Assembly (NCBI RefSeq): GCF_000730605.1
Contig: NZ_BBIS01000002.1
Span: forward strand, 1-64,000
Source: Pseudomonas monteilii NBRC 103158 = DSM 14164
GTDB taxonomy: Bacteria > Pseudomonadota > Gammaproteobacteria > Pseudomonadales > Pseudomonadaceae
Length of the DNA: 64,000 bases
Direction of reading: 5' to 3'
The translations under genes and the position numbers were made by a program. Positions within the stretch are counted from its first letter, which is position 1. Each line of letters starts with the position of its first letter. The notes beneath the pieces were generated by a model, which was not told where the DNA came from, did not search any database, and saw only the letters and a program-made list of their open reading frames with translations. Shown in pieces: positions 44,943 to 55,335 of this stretch.

Positions 44943-45900
44943 TGCGCAGGCCCAGGTTTTCGGGGTGCGGTTGCAGGTACGCTTGCTGCTGTAGGTAGGG
45001 GTCAGGGTGGTTGCGTAAATGGTGCTTGAGCAGGGTCAGTGGCACCACCAGCGGTACCACGCCTTTTTGATACTGGCCGATGACCGTCTGCAGTTCGGCT
45101 TTGTCCTGTTGTGTCAGGCTGTCCTTGAAATAGCCGCAGAGATGCTGCAGCACGTTGCTGTGGGTTCCGCGGCTGGCGCAGCGACGCAGGGCCTGCATCA
45201 GTTGGCTGAAGTAGCGCGGGCCGATGTTTTGCGGGTCGTCATCGCGGCTCATGCTACCCAGCAGGCGCCCGAGGGTGCGGTAGGCCTGGGGATTGTTGGC
45301 CATCACCAGGTATTTGTAACGCGAATGGAAGCGCACCAGCGCGCCACGGCTAAGGCCTTCGGCCAGCAGGCGCTGCCAGTCGGCGTAGGCATACACGCGG
45401 CTGATGAAGTTCTCTCGCAGCACGGCGTCGTGCAGGCGGCCTTCTTCTTCCACGGGTAGGTCCGGGCGTTTCACACAGAACGCCTGGGCGTAGACGCCGC
45501 GTCCTCGCTGGAGGGCCGGGTGGCCGTTGTCCTGGTAGACCTTGACCCGTTCCAGCCCGCAAGACGGTGATTTCTGCATGAAGATGTAGCCGCAAATGTC
45601 GTCGAGTTCGTCGGCCATTTGTTCGCCGTACGTGCGCAGCGGGCCGGTCAGGTCCATGCCGGGGTTACGGGTGCCGACCACTTCGGGAGTTTCGGGGTTG
45701 CCTACCAGGCGGATAGGGTCACGCGGAACGCCAAGGCCGATGGCCACTTCCGGACACACCGGCTGCCAGTCAAAATGTTGTTCTAGCTGCGTCAGGCACA
45801 GGTCGGAGGCCTTGTGGCCGCCGTTATAGCGCACGCTTTGGCCCGTCAGGCAGGCGCTGATGGCGATACGCGGCTTGCTGTGGGTGAAAGGGTCGTGCAT
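44932..45900 (-). CDS. DUF523-DUF1722 fusion protein (YbgA-like), first gene of the light-type operon
   Basis: A 322-residue protein with two domains. The N-terminal DUF523 has RIAISACLTGQSVRYNGGHK and FMQKSPSCGLERVKVY with conserved cysteines. The C-terminal DUF1722/YbgA part has LVRFHSRYKYLVMANNPQAY. The biochemical role is unknown, though DUF523/DUF1722 genes often neighbour photolyase genes. The ATG at 45900 has GGAG 7 bases upstream. It overlaps the merR-type gene by 11 bases, and an 11+11 base inverted repeat lies 13 bases upstream of its start. Confidence 0.88.
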   Translation of the reverse strand: MHDPFTHSKPRIAISACLTGQSVRYNGGHKASDLCLTQLEQHFDWQPVCPEVAIGLGVPRDPIRLVGNPETPEVVGTRNPGMDLTGPLRTYGEQMADELDDICGYIFMQKSPSCGLERVKVYQDNGHPALQRGRGVYAQAFCVKRPDLPVEEEGRLHDAVLRENFISRVYAYADWQRLLAEGLSRGALVRFHSRYKYLVMANNPQAYRTLGRLLGSMSRDDDPQNIGPRYFSQLMQALRRCASRGTHSNVLQHLCGYFKDSLTQQDKAELQTVIGQYQKGVVPLVVPLTLLKHHLRNHPDPYLQQQAYLQPHPENLGLRNAV

Positions 45901-45913
45901 GGCTGTCTCCAGT

Positions 45914-45947
45914 AAACCTGTACATGGCAAAAAACTTGTACAGGTTT
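45914..45947 (-). promoter_or_regulatory. Perfect 11+11 bp inverted-repeat operator
   Basis: AAACCTGTACA, a 12-base spacer, then TGTACAGGTTT: two perfect inverted half-sites. It sits just upstream of the ribosome binding site of the DUF523-merR-phrB-SDR operon. The left half recurs exactly at 47033-47043. The likely ligand is the MerR/LitR-type protein encoded in the operon, by autoregulation; this is inference. Confidence 0.75.
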
Positions 45948-46000
45948 ATTCCAGCACAGCCCTGAAGTTATGCAAACCATTATTTTTGTATAGCGCTACA

Positions 46001-47026
<1,026 letters not shown>

Positions 47027-47032
47027 TCAGGC

Positions 47033-47066
47033 AAACCTGTACAATCCAGAATTTTTGTATAAGGTT
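47033..47066. promoter_or_regulatory. Second, degenerate copy of the AAACCTGTACA operator
   Basis: AAACCTGTACA followed by a 12-base spacer and TGTATAAGGTT (8 of 11 matches to the perfect half-site). It lies between the divergent FAD oxidoreductase and epimerase-hemH genes. On the minus strand the first half overlaps a -35 (TTGTAC); on the plus strand TATAAG of the second half could be a -10. Confidence 0.65.
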
Positions 47067-47174
47067 ATTCCGCTTTGGCGGGCAGGTTAGCCTATGTTTA
47101 TCCGAGAGCGTCGGGTCAAAAAAGTGCCTTGATGTTAAAAATAGACCACCGCCGCATTCTGCGAGGACACAGCC

Positions 47175-48080
47175 ATGCATATATTGCTGACAGGCGGCAC
47201 CGGGTTGATAGGCAGGCACCTCTGCCAGCACTGGCTTGGCCAAGGCCATCGCCTGACGGTGTGGAGCCGGCGCCCTGAGCAAGTGCCGAAAATGTGTGGC
47301 ACTGGTGTACGTGGCATTGCCCGTCTGGAGCAACTGGAAGCGGACGATCACCTGGATGCAGTGATCAACCTCGCCGGCGCGCCGATTGCGGACCGGCCCT
47401 GGACGGCGGCCCGGCGTAACCTGCTGTGGGCCAGCCGCGTTACCCTGACCGAGCAGTTGCTGAGCTGGCTGGGTACCCGCGAGCAGCGACCAGACGTGCT
47501 GATCTCCGGCTCTGCGGTTGGCTGGTACGGTGATGGTGGTGAGCGCGAGCTGACCGAGGCATCACCGCCGGTGCGCGAAGATTTTGCCAGCCAGTTATGC
47601 ATTGCCTGGGAGGAAACGGCCCTGCGTTCCCAGGCACAGGGCATCCGCGTGGTGCTGGTGCGAACTGGGCTGGTGCTGGCCAGCGATGGCGGCTTTTTGT
47701 CGCGGCTGCGCCTGCCCTTCAAGCTGGGGCTGGGCGGGCCTTTGGGCGATGGTCGGCAGTGGATGCCGTGGGTCCATATAGACGACCAGGTCGCCCTGAT
47801 TGATTTTCTTTTGCGGCACAAGGATGCCAGCGGTCCCTATAATGCCTGCGCCCCGGAGCCGGTGCGCAACCGCGAGTTCGCCAGGTGTCTGGGGCGCACC
47901 TTGCATCGGCCGGCGTTGCTGCCGGTGCCGGCGCTGCTGCTCAAGGCTGGCCTGGGCGAGCTGTCGACCTTGCTGCTGGGTGGCCAGCGGACACGCCCGG
48001 TACGCTTGTTGGCGGCTGGCTTCACCTTCCGCTTCAACGATCTGCAATCGGCCCTGGACAACTTGTCCAGCCGCCTCTGA
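47175..48080 (+). CDS. TIGR01777-family NAD-dependent epimerase-like protein
   Basis: A 301-residue extended-SDR-fold protein (YfcH/SulA-like). The N-terminal [20 protein letters not shown] carries the GxxGxxG motif. [15 protein letters not shown] and the [18 protein letters not shown] block are typical. The substrate is unknown. GAGGA lies before the ATG. hemH starts 14 bases after its stop, so both are probably transcribed from the divergent region with the AAACCTGTACA motif. Confidence 0.88.
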   Translation: MHILLTGGTGLIGRHLCQHWLGQGHRLTVWSRRPEQVPKMCGTGVRGIARLEQLEADDHLDAVINLAGAPIADRPWTAARRNLLWASRVTLTEQLLSWLGTREQRPDVLISGSAVGWYGDGGERELTEASPPVREDFASQLCIAWEETALRSQAQGIRVVLVRTGLVLASDGGFLSRLRLPFKLGLGGPLGDGRQWMPWVHIDDQVALIDFLLRHKDASGPYNACAPEPVRNREFARCLGRTLHRPALLPVPALLLKAGLGELSTLLLGGQRTRPVRLLAAGFTFRFNDLQSALDNLSSRL

Positions 48081-48093
48081 CATAGGATGCTGC

Positions 48094-49107
48094 ATGACCG
48101 ATCACGCCCTGCTGCTGGTCAACCTGGGTTCCCCGGCCTCCACCTCGGTGGCCGATGTACGCCGTTACCTCAACCAGTTCCTCATGGACCCGTACGTGAT
48201 CGACCTGCCCTGGCCGGTGCGGCGGCTACTGGTGTCGCTGATCCTGATCAAGCGCCCGGAGCAGTCGGCGCATGCCTATGGCTCGATCTGGTGGGAGGAG
48301 GGCTCGCCGCTGGTGGTGCTGACCCGTCGTCTGCAGGCTGCCATGGTCGAACACTGGCCCCACGGCCCGGTGGAAATTGCCATGCGCTATGGCCAGCCGG
48401 CCCTGCCAGACGTGCTGGAGCGCCTGGCGGCCCAGGGTGTACGCAAGGTGACCTTGGCACCGCTTTATCCACAGTTCGCCGACAGCACGGTGACCACTGT
48501 GGTCGAGCTGGCCAGGCAGACGGTCAATGAACGTCGGTTGCCGTTGCAGATGCGTGTGCTGCAACCGTTCTACGAGCATCCGGACTACATCGAGGCGCTG
48601 GCCGCCAGCGCGCGTCCGTACCTGGAGCAGGATTACGACCACCTGTTGCTGAGCTTCCACGGCTTGCCGGAGCGGCACCTGAAGAAGCTGGACCCGACCG
48701 GCAAACACGATTTCCAGGCAGCCGACTGCTGCAAGGATGCCAGCGCCGAGATGCGTGCGGTGTGCTACCGCGGGCAGTGCCTGGCCACGGCCAAGGCCTT
48801 TGCGCAGAAGATGGGCATCCCGGATGGCAAATGGTCGGTGTCGTTCCAGTCGCGGTTGGGGCGGGCCAAGTGGATCGAGCCCTATACCGAAGCGCGGCTG
48901 GATGAGCTGGGCAAGGCAGGGGTGAAGAAATTGTTGGTGATGTGCCCGGCGTTCGTGGCCGATTGCATCGAGACGCTGGAAGAGATCGGCATGCGTGGCA
49001 GCGAACAGTTTGTCGAGGCCGGCGGGCGGGAGCTGGTGCTGGTGCCGTGCCTGAATGATCACCCTGAGTGGGTAAGGGTGTTGGCGGGGATGTGCGAAAA
49101 AGCCTGA
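48094..49107 (+). CDS. hemH: Ferrochelatase
   Basis: A 337-residue enzyme that inserts Fe2+ into protoporphyrin IX in the last step of haem synthesis. The N terminus [20 protein letters not shown] and [16 protein letters not shown] are family-typical. The metal-binding/catalytic His is in [17 protein letters not shown] (about 190), and the acidic cluster is in [19 protein letters not shown] lies before the ATG. Protoporphyrin is a photosensitiser, which makes the placement behind a light-type promoter plausible. Confidence 0.95.
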   Translation: MTDHALLLVNLGSPASTSVADVRRYLNQFLMDPYVIDLPWPVRRLLVSLILIKRPEQSAHAYGSIWWEEGSPLVVLTRRLQAAMVEHWPHGPVEIAMRYGQPALPDVLERLAAQGVRKVTLAPLYPQFADSTVTTVVELARQTVNERRLPLQMRVLQPFYEHPDYIEALAASARPYLEQDYDHLLLSFHGLPERHLKKLDPTGKHDFQAADCCKDASAEMRAVCYRGQCLATAKAFAQKMGIPDGKWSVSFQSRLGRAKWIEPYTEARLDELGKAGVKKLLVMCPAFVADCIETLEEIGMRGSEQFVEAGGRELVLVPCLNDHPEWVRVLAGMCEKA

Positions 49108-49126
49108 TCTGATGGTTGCCTGAACC

Positions 49127-49158
49127 GGCCTCTTCGCGGACAACCCCGCGAAGAGGCC
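49127..49158. repeat. REP-like palindrome between hemH and uraA
   Basis: GGCCTCTTCGCGGACAAC-CCCGCGAAGAGGCC, a near-perfect 14-bp stem, in the 70-base gap between two convergent genes. It probably also limits readthrough. Confidence 0.8.
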
Positions 49159-49177
49159 AGATCAGGTTAAAGCCGGA

Positions 49178-50452
49178 TCACGGCAACTGATCATCCAGCT
49201 TCTTGTGCTTCCAGCCATCATTGCCCGGCAAGATCAGGTTCAGGGCAATCGCCACGATGGCGCACAGGGCGATGCCTTTCAGGCCCCAGTCATCCGGGCC
49301 GTCACCGCTGCCGATCAGCACGCCGCCGATACCGAACACCAAGGTGACCGACACGATCACCAGATTGCGGGCTTCGGCCAGGTCGATCTTGTGGCGGATC
49401 ATGGTGTTCATGCCCACTGCCGCGATCGAGCCGAACAGCAGGCACAGAATGCCGCCCATCACCGGTACCGGGATGCTTTGCAGCAGCGCGCCGAACTTGC
49501 CGATGAACGCCAGGGTGATGGCGAAGACCGCCGCCCAGGTCATGATCTTCGGGTTGTAGTTCTTGGTCAGCATCACCGCGCCAGTCACTTCGGCGTAGGT
49601 GGTGTTGGGCGGGCCGCCGAACAGGCCGGCTGCGGTAGTGGCCAGGCCGTCACCCAGCAAGGTGCGGTGCAGGCCAGGCTTTTTCAGGTAGTCACGACCG
49701 GTCACGCTACCGACCGCGATTACCCCACCGATATGCTCGATCGCCGGTGCCAGGGCAACAGGGACGATGAACAGGATGGCCTGCCAGTTGAACGCCGGTG
49801 CGGTGAAGTTGGGAATCTCCAGCCACGGTGCAGCGGCGATCTTGGCGGTATCGACCACGCCAAAGGCGAACGACAGGGCAAAGCCTACCAGCACACCTGC
49901 AATGATCGGCACCAGGCGGAAGATGCCTTTACCGAACACGGCGACGATCAGCGTAGTGAGCAGCGCCGGCATCGAGATCATCATGGCGGTCTTGTACGGC
50001 AGCAGCACGCTGCCATCACCGGCCTTGCCCATTGCCATGTTGGCAGCGATCGGTGCCATGGCCAGGCCGATGGAGATGATCACCGGGCCGATCACCACCG
50101 GCGGCAGCATGCGGTCGATGAACCCGGTGCCTTTGATTTTCACCATCAGGCCCATGAAGGTGTACACGAAGCCTGCGGCCATCACGCCGCCCATGGTCTC
50201 GGCCAGGCCGAACTGGCCTTTGGCGAGGATGATCGGAGTGATGAAGGCAAAGCTGGAGGCCAGGAACACCGGTACCTGGCGGCCGGTGACCAGCTGGAAC
50301 AGCAGGGTGCCGATGCCGGCGGTGAACAGCGCGACGTTCGGGTCGAGGCCGGTGATCAATGGCATCAGCACCAGCGCGCCGAATGCCACGAAGAGCATCT
50401 GCGCGCCCGAAACGACCTGGCGCCAGAGCGGGTCGTTGAAGCCGTCCTGCAT
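49178..50452 (-). CDS. uraA: Uracil permease (NCS2 family)
   Basis: A 424-residue uracil:H+ symporter with about 14 hydrophobic segments. The N-terminal QMLFVAFGALVLMPLITGLD and the TGREVPV-like ATGRQVPVFLASSFAFITP region are typical; GGPPNTTYAEVTGAVMLTKN holds the NCS2 signature and substrate-site residues. It starts 2 bases after the upp stop, consistent with a upp-uraA operon for pyrimidine salvage. Confidence 0.94.
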   Translation of the reverse strand: MQDGFNDPLWRQVVSGAQMLFVAFGALVLMPLITGLDPNVALFTAGIGTLLFQLVTGRQVPVFLASSFAFITPIILAKGQFGLAETMGGVMAAGFVYTFMGLMVKIKGTGFIDRMLPPVVIGPVIISIGLAMAPIAANMAMGKAGDGSVLLPYKTAMMISMPALLTTLIVAVFGKGIFRLVPIIAGVLVGFALSFAFGVVDTAKIAAAPWLEIPNFTAPAFNWQAILFIVPVALAPAIEHIGGVIAVGSVTGRDYLKKPGLHRTLLGDGLATTAAGLFGGPPNTTYAEVTGAVMLTKNYNPKIMTWAAVFAITLAFIGKFGALLQSIPVPVMGGILCLLFGSIAAVGMNTMIRHKIDLAEARNLVIVSVTLVFGIGGVLIGSGDGPDDWGLKGIALCAIVAIALNLILPGNDGWKHKKLDDQLP

Positions 50453-50454
50453 GG

Positions 50455-51093
50455 TCAGGCGTCCTTTTGCTTGGTGCCGAAGATTTTGTCACCGGCATCG
50501 CCCAGGCCCGGCACGATGTAGCCGTGTTCGTTCAGACGCTGGTCGATCGAGGCGGTGTAGATCTGCACATCCGGGTGGGCTTTTTCCACCACTTCGATGC
50601 CTTCTGGCGCGGCAACCAGCACCATGGCGCGAATCTCTTTGCAGCCGGCCTTTTTCAGCAGGTCGATGGTGGCGACCATCGAGCCGCCGGTGGCCAGCAT
50701 CGGGTCGATGATCAGGGCCAGGCGCTGGTTGATATCCGGCGCGAGTTTTTCCAGGTAGGTGTGGGCTTCCAGGGTTTCTTCGTTGCGGGCAACGCCGACG
50801 GCGCTCACCTTGGCGCCCGGGATCAGGCTGAGCACGCCGTCGAGCATGCCGATGCCGGCGCGCAGGATAGGCACTACGGTGATTTTCTTGCCGGCGATTT
50901 TTTCAACTTGCACCTTGCCACACCAGCCGTCGATCTCGTAGGTTTCCAGTGGCAGGTCCTGGGTGGCTTCGTAGGTCAGGAGCGCGCCGACTTCCTGGGC
51001 GAGTTCGCGAAAGTTCTTGGTGCTGATATCGGCACGGCGCATCAGGCCGAGCTTGTGGCGGATCAGCGGATGGCGGATCTCACGAGTGGGCAT
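50455..51093 (-). CDS. upp: Uracil phosphoribosyltransferase
   Basis: A 212-residue enzyme that converts uracil and PRPP to UMP. The PRPP loop is [20 protein letters not shown] (about 128-147), and the uracil-binding C terminus is [16 protein letters not shown]. The start at 51093 gives [16 protein letters not shown], with GGAG upstream; the longer frame to 51117 is not needed. Its PRPP comes from prs at 31-32 kb. Confidence 0.97.
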   Translation of the reverse strand: MPTREIRHPLIRHKLGLMRRADISTKNFRELAQEVGALLTYEATQDLPLETYEIDGWCGKVQVEKIAGKKITVVPILRAGIGMLDGVLSLIPGAKVSAVGVARNEETLEAHTYLEKLAPDINQRLALIIDPMLATGGSMVATIDLLKKAGCKEIRAMVLVAAPEGIEVVEKAHPDVQIYTASIDQRLNEHGYIVPGLGDAGDKIFGTKQKDA

Positions 51094-51254
51094 AGGGGGG
51101 CTCCGAAAGGCGGGCAAAAAAACCGCGCTAGATTAATCTATTCAGCCTGTGCTGTCGTCTGGTCATTCTGGACGTTAGTCCATAAATGCTTGATCTGTGA
51201 CGAGCGGATGCGTACCTTTGCCCGCTTTTCCAAAATGCCCCACCGGAGAGCGCC

Positions 51255-51812
51255 ATGTCCGCCGATCTCGAGCATATCCGTCAAGTCATGCGTGAAGCTG
51301 ACTGCCTGTACACCGAAGCTGAAGTCGAAGCGGCCATCGCCAACGTCGGCGAGCAGATCTGCAAAGACCTGCACGACAAGAACCCGGTGGTGTTCTGCGT
51401 GATGAACGGTGGCCTGATCTTCGCCGGCAAACTGCTGACCCACCTGCAGTTCCCGCTGGAAGCGTCGTACCTGCACGCCACTCGCTACCGCAACCAGACC
51501 AGCGGCGGTGAGCTGTTCTGGAAGGCCAAACCAGAAGTGTCGTTCATCGACCGTGACGTGCTGATCGTCGATGACATCCTCGACGAAGGCCACACCCTCA
51601 GCGCCATCATCGAGTTCTGCAAGCATGCCGGCGCGCGTTCGGTGCACACGGCGGTACTGATCGACAAGGACCACGACCGCAAGGCCAGCCCGGACCTCAA
51701 GGCCAACTACGTGGGCCTGCCGTGCGTCGACCGCTACATCTTCGGTTACGGCATGGACTACAAAGGCTACTGGCGCAACGCCAACGGCATCTTCGCCGTC
51801 AAGGGGTTGTGA
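51255..51812 (+). CDS. hpt: Hypoxanthine-guanine phosphoribosyltransferase
   Basis: A 185-residue purine salvage enzyme. The PRPP-binding motif is VLIVDDILDEGHTLSAI (about 101-117), and VVFCVMNGGLIFAGKLLTHL precedes it. C-terminal YVGLPCVDRYIFGYGMDYKG completes the purine site. CGGAGAG precedes the ATG. It is divergent from upp, so the intergenic 160 bases serve both salvage genes. Confidence 0.93.
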   Translation: MSADLEHIRQVMREADCLYTEAEVEAAIANVGEQICKDLHDKNPVVFCVMNGGLIFAGKLLTHLQFPLEASYLHATRYRNQTSGGELFWKAKPEVSFIDRDVLIVDDILDEGHTLSAIIEFCKHAGARSVHTAVLIDKDHDRKASPDLKANYVGLPCVDRYIFGYGMDYKGYWRNANGIFAVKGL

Positions 51813-51814
51813 CC

Positions 51815-52288
51815 ATGCGCCAGCCTGCGTTCATCGACCAATCGCTGTTCGCCGGGCTGGCCGAAAAGGCTGCCGCCAACCCGCGCGGGCGGCAGCATCA
51901 CAACTTCCATGAGATGGAAGAGCCTTGCCACCGCATGGCGGTGGGGCTGCAGCCGAATACCTATATTCCGCCGCACCGCCACCTGAGCGACGACAAGGCT
52001 GAGGCCCTGATCGTGCTCAAGGGCCGCCTGGGCTTGCTGATTTTCAATGAGCAGGGCGTGGTAACCGCCAAGCGGGTGCTACAGGCGGGCGGCGACTGCC
52101 TGGGAGTGGACCTGCCACCAGGCACGTACCACGGGTTGGTGGTGCTGGAGCCCGACAGCATGCTGTTCGAATGCAAGGCCGGGCCTTATCGGCCAGTGGG
52201 CGAGGGCGAGCATGCGCACTGGGCGCCGCGTGAAGGCGAAGAGGGTGTCGCCGAGTACCAGGCCTGGATGCGCGCGCAGTTCGATTGA
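51815..52288 (+). CDS. WbuC-family cupin-fold protein
   Basis: A 157-residue protein with a cupin metal-binding core: YIPPHRHLSDDKAEALIVLK holds the HxH and Glu ligands, and LGVDLPPGTYHGLVVLEPDS the late His. WbuC-type proteins occur in O-antigen loci, but this copy is 2 bases downstream of hpt and far from any polysaccharide genes. The start at 51815 directly follows the hpt stop codon. Function unknown. Confidence 0.85.
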   Translation: MRQPAFIDQSLFAGLAEKAAANPRGRQHHNFHEMEEPCHRMAVGLQPNTYIPPHRHLSDDKAEALIVLKGRLGLLIFNEQGVVTAKRVLQAGGDCLGVDLPPGTYHGLVVLEPDSMLFECKAGPYRPVGEGEHAHWAPREGEEGVAEYQAWMRAQFD

Positions 52289-52339
52289 TAGTGCCTGCAC
52301 ACGGCATGCTAGAGTGCTCCTTCATACAAGGAGCCTCAC

Positions 52340-52810
52340 ATGCGTGCGATTCTTCCCCTCCTGCTGGCAGTCAGCCTGCCACTTGCCGCCGCACCGCTGC
52401 ACAGTCAGTTCCTGCCACCTGACGACCTGTCTTTACGCCAGGAGGCGCCGACCGGCCAGCAATTGCTGCAAGTGACCGACTACTCCGTGGTGGTGGGTGC
52501 CCAGCGCCAGTCCGATCAGCAGCCGATCCCGATCACGTCGTCGTTGCAGGTGCGCCTGAAAGGCAAGCCGCTGAGCAAGGGCGCGACCATTGCCCAGGTG
52601 CTGCTGACGTTCGACGGTGAGGCGGCCAAGAGCCTGAAGAAGCCCGTGTATGACGAAAAAACCCGCACCCTGAGCCTGAATTACCCGGTCAGCGACTATC
52701 GGGTGATCATGGACCTGCTGCGCAACGAAACGCTGTATGTGCAGTTTCTGACCTATAACAACGGCCATATCTGGGCCGACCTGCACACCGGTACCGTACG
52801 TACGCGTTGA
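52340..52810 (+). CDS. Secreted hypothetical protein
   Basis: A 156-residue protein with a signal peptide (AILPLLLAVSLPLAAA). The rest is rich in beta-strand patterns, for example ITSSLQVRLKGKPLSKGATI and TLYVQFLTYNNGHIWADLHT. I do not recognise a named family. AAGGAG lies before the ATG. It stands alone between the cupin and the PA4642-type gene. Confidence 0.78.
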   Translation: MRAILPLLLAVSLPLAAAPLHSQFLPPDDLSLRQEAPTGQQLLQVTDYSVVVGAQRQSDQQPIPITSSLQVRLKGKPLSKGATIAQVLLTFDGEAAKSLKKPVYDEKTRTLSLNYPVSDYRVIMDLLRNETLYVQFLTYNNGHIWADLHTGTVRTR

Positions 52811-52878
52811 GGCACGCGGCCGGCGAGGGGTACACTGCCGGCCTTCGAAATTCCGTGATGGTCCAGTTGGAGTCGGCA

Positions 52879-53169
52879 ATGCGTAAAGACAAGAAACAGG
52901 TAATCGGTGACGAAATCAGCGACGACTACATCAAGTCGTTCCTTCAGTTCGAGCCGGCCGATGGCGTGACCTCGCCGTCGCTGCACAAGCTGGTCAAGGC
53001 CTACCGTGGCCTGCGCGTCGATGACTTCGAGCGCTTTGTCGGCTTCTTCGTCGAAGCGGGCCTGGACCTGGATGGCAAGGACGAGCACGGAAAGACCTTC
53101 GTCGAGCAGATAGCCGACCAGCGCAATGCGCCGGAGTACATCGAGATCATCGATAAAGCCCGCGGCTGA
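52879..53169 (+). CDS. PA4642-family small conserved protein
   Basis: A 96-residue acidic protein. The segment MRKDKKQVIGDEISDDYIKS and HKLVKAYRGLRVDDFERFVG are conserved in Pseudomonas small proteins adjacent to mqo. Function unknown. I chose the ATG at 52879 for its GGAG site 6 bases upstream; an ATG at 52858 would add 7 residues. A strong bidirectional terminator follows. Confidence 0.8.
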   Translation: MRKDKKQVIGDEISDDYIKSFLQFEPADGVTSPSLHKLVKAYRGLRVDDFERFVGFFVEAGLDLDGKDEHGKTFVEQIADQRNAPEYIEIIDKARG

Positions 53170-53184
53170 TAACGGCCCAGGCAC

Positions 53185-53212
53185 AAAAAAACGCCCCGAG
53201 GGGCGTTTTTTC
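53185..53212. terminator. Bidirectional terminator between PA4642-type gene and mqo
   Basis: AAAAAAACGCCCC-GA-GGGGCGTTTTTT: a perfect stem flanked by A and T tracts, able to stop both convergent transcripts. Confidence 0.95.
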
Positions 53213-53226
53213 GTTTCAGGCCGGCA

Positions 53227-54735
53227 TTAAGCGTAATGCTTGGCTGCCGGGCTGCTTTCCACCAGGTCCAGCGCCACGTCGTTGTCGGCACTGATCTTGT
53301 GGTACAGAGCGGCATCGGTCGCCAGCGTCTTCTCACGCGCCGGGAAGATTTCCTTGAGCTTGGCAGCCCAGGCACCTTTGGCCTGCTCGGGGAAGCAGCG
53401 CTCGATCAGTTCCAGCATGATCGACACGGTAACCGAAGCACCTGGCGATGCGCCGAGCAGTGCGGCCAGGCTGCCGTCCTGGGCCGAGACCAGCTCGGTA
53501 CCGAACTGCAGCACGCCGCCTTTTTTCGGGTCTTTCTTGATGATCTGCACACGCTGACCGGCCACTTCCAGTCGCCAGTCTTCGGCCTTGGCCTGCGGGT
53601 AGAAGCGACGCAGGGCTTCCAAGCGCTGCTCCATCGACTGCATCACTTCGCTGACCAGGTACTTGGTCAGGTCCATGTTGTCGCGGGCCACGGCCAGCAT
53701 CGGGCCGATGTTGCCCATGCGTACCGACAGCGGCAGGTCCATCAGCGAACCGTGCTTGAGGAACTTGGTGGTGAAGCCAGCGTATGGGCCGAACAGCAGC
53801 GAAGTCTTGCCGTCTACAACACGGGTGTCCAGGTGCGGCACCGACATCGGCGGGGCGCCTACGGCGGCCTGGCTGTAGACCTTGGCCTGGTGCTGTTTGA
53901 CGATTTCCGGGTTGTCGCAACGCAGCCACTGGCCGCTGACCGGGAAGCCGCCGAAGCCTTTGCCTTCCGGGATGCCCGACAGCTGGAGCAGCGGCAGGGC
54001 CGCGCCACCGGCGCCGAGGAAGACGAAGCGGGCGTCGACTTCACGGCTGCCGCCGCTGTTGACGTCCTTGATGCTCACGGTCCAGCCGCTGCCGTTACGA
54101 CGCAGGCCGACAACCTTCTTGCTGTACTTGACCTGTGCGTCCTGCGAGTCGCCCAGCAGCTTGAGCAGCTTGTTGGTCAGGGCGCCGAAGTTGACGTCGG
54201 TGCCTTTGGCCACGCGGGTAGCGGCGATGTGCTGGTCGGCCGGGCGGCCAGGCATCATCAGCGGCATCCAGTCGTTCATCACGGCCTTGTCTTCGGTGTA
54301 TTCCATGTCGGCGAAGGCATGGTGCTGCTTGAGCAGCTCGAAGCGCTTCTTGAGGAAGGAAACACCCTTGTCACCTTCGACGTAGCTCAGGTGCGGGACA
54401 GGGTTGATGAACGCACGTGCCGAGCCGAAGTTGCCCTTCTTGCTCAGGTAAGCCCAGAACTGGCGCGAAACCTCGAACTGGGTGTTGATGTGCACGGCCT
54501 TCTTGATGTCGATGCTGCCATCTGCGGCCTGGGGCGTGTAGTTAAGCTCGCACAGACCGGCGTGGCCGGTGCCTGCGTTGTTCCAGGGGTTGGAGCTTTC
54601 CGCGGCTCCGGAGTCCATCGCCTCGACGACCTCAAGCTTCAGGGTCGGGTCGAGCTCCTTGAGCAGTACGGCCAGGGTGGCACTCATGATGCCCGCGCCT
54701 ACCAGTACCACATCAACCGATTCGTTCTGCGCCAT
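53227..54735 (-). CDS. mqo: Malate:quinone oxidoreductase
   Basis: A 502-residue FAD enzyme, membrane-associated, that oxidises malate to oxaloacetate and passes electrons to quinone. The FAD motif is [20 protein letters not shown] near the N terminus. [20 protein letters not shown] and [20 protein letters not shown] are typical of Mqo. GGAG lies before the ATG. P. putida relies on Mqo in the TCA cycle. The C terminus ends [11 protein letters not shown]. Confidence 0.96.
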   Translation of the reverse strand: MAQNESVDVVLVGAGIMSATLAVLLKELDPTLKLEVVEAMDSGAAESSNPWNNAGTGHAGLCELNYTPQAADGSIDIKKAVHINTQFEVSRQFWAYLSKKGNFGSARAFINPVPHLSYVEGDKGVSFLKKRFELLKQHHAFADMEYTEDKAVMNDWMPLMMPGRPADQHIAATRVAKGTDVNFGALTNKLLKLLGDSQDAQVKYSKKVVGLRRNGSGWTVSIKDVNSGGSREVDARFVFLGAGGAALPLLQLSGIPEGKGFGGFPVSGQWLRCDNPEIVKQHQAKVYSQAAVGAPPMSVPHLDTRVVDGKTSLLFGPYAGFTTKFLKHGSLMDLPLSVRMGNIGPMLAVARDNMDLTKYLVSEVMQSMEQRLEALRRFYPQAKAEDWRLEVAGQRVQIIKKDPKKGGVLQFGTELVSAQDGSLAALLGASPGASVTVSIMLELIERCFPEQAKGAWAAKLKEIFPAREKTLATDAALYHKISADNDVALDLVESSPAAKHYA

Positions 54736-55335
54736 TTAACGCGTCTCCACAATCTACAGCTACCTAATTGACAGCATAGGACCTGGGTTCGCCAGGGTCG
54801 CCATGTCCGACTTTTCGCAGTTCTTGCAACTTCCGCGGACACCGCCAATCAGTCTTCGGGTTCGGGTATTGAACGCCGTTTGCCACAGGTGCGGCAATTC
54901 GACTTATGGTCAAGGTGTCGTGCGTGCGTTATGGAACGGTTCAGACACTCATACGGGATGAGCGCATTTGCCGCCTGTTCAGGGCTGTTCGGGACACATC
55001 TGCCGCTTTTGCACATGCCAGACTGTTCATTTGCTCGCCACACTCTTGTGAAGTTGTGAAAACCGTTTTTTCACGCTCTTTTGGAGACGTGAACCTCAAA
55101 GGGGGACTGCGCGATGGCAACCCGCAGGTTCATGCAGTGTGAAGGGCCGGAAAAGCAGGCACGACAGCCGATGCAAGACCTGAGTGGAAGGCTCTCTGTG
55201 GGCGAAGCGGTGAAGTTGCCGGGGTCAATCGGCGAGTGCGGGGCCCGATCAGGAGACGTCCTTATAATCGGGGGGAGATTATAGCGATGTCGCGGGCAGA
55301 AATGTCGCCATTCGTGGTTTTTATTGCAGCGTTTG
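54736..55335. other. Intergenic region upstream of mqo
   Basis: About 600 bases with no recognised gene. It should hold the mqo promoter. One 56-codon frame (55114-55284) has an AAAGGGGG sequence upstream but is unsupported by any family. At 55262-55283 TATAATC and GATTATA form an inverted repeat around GGGGGGA. Otherwise I see nothing specific. Confidence 0.6.
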
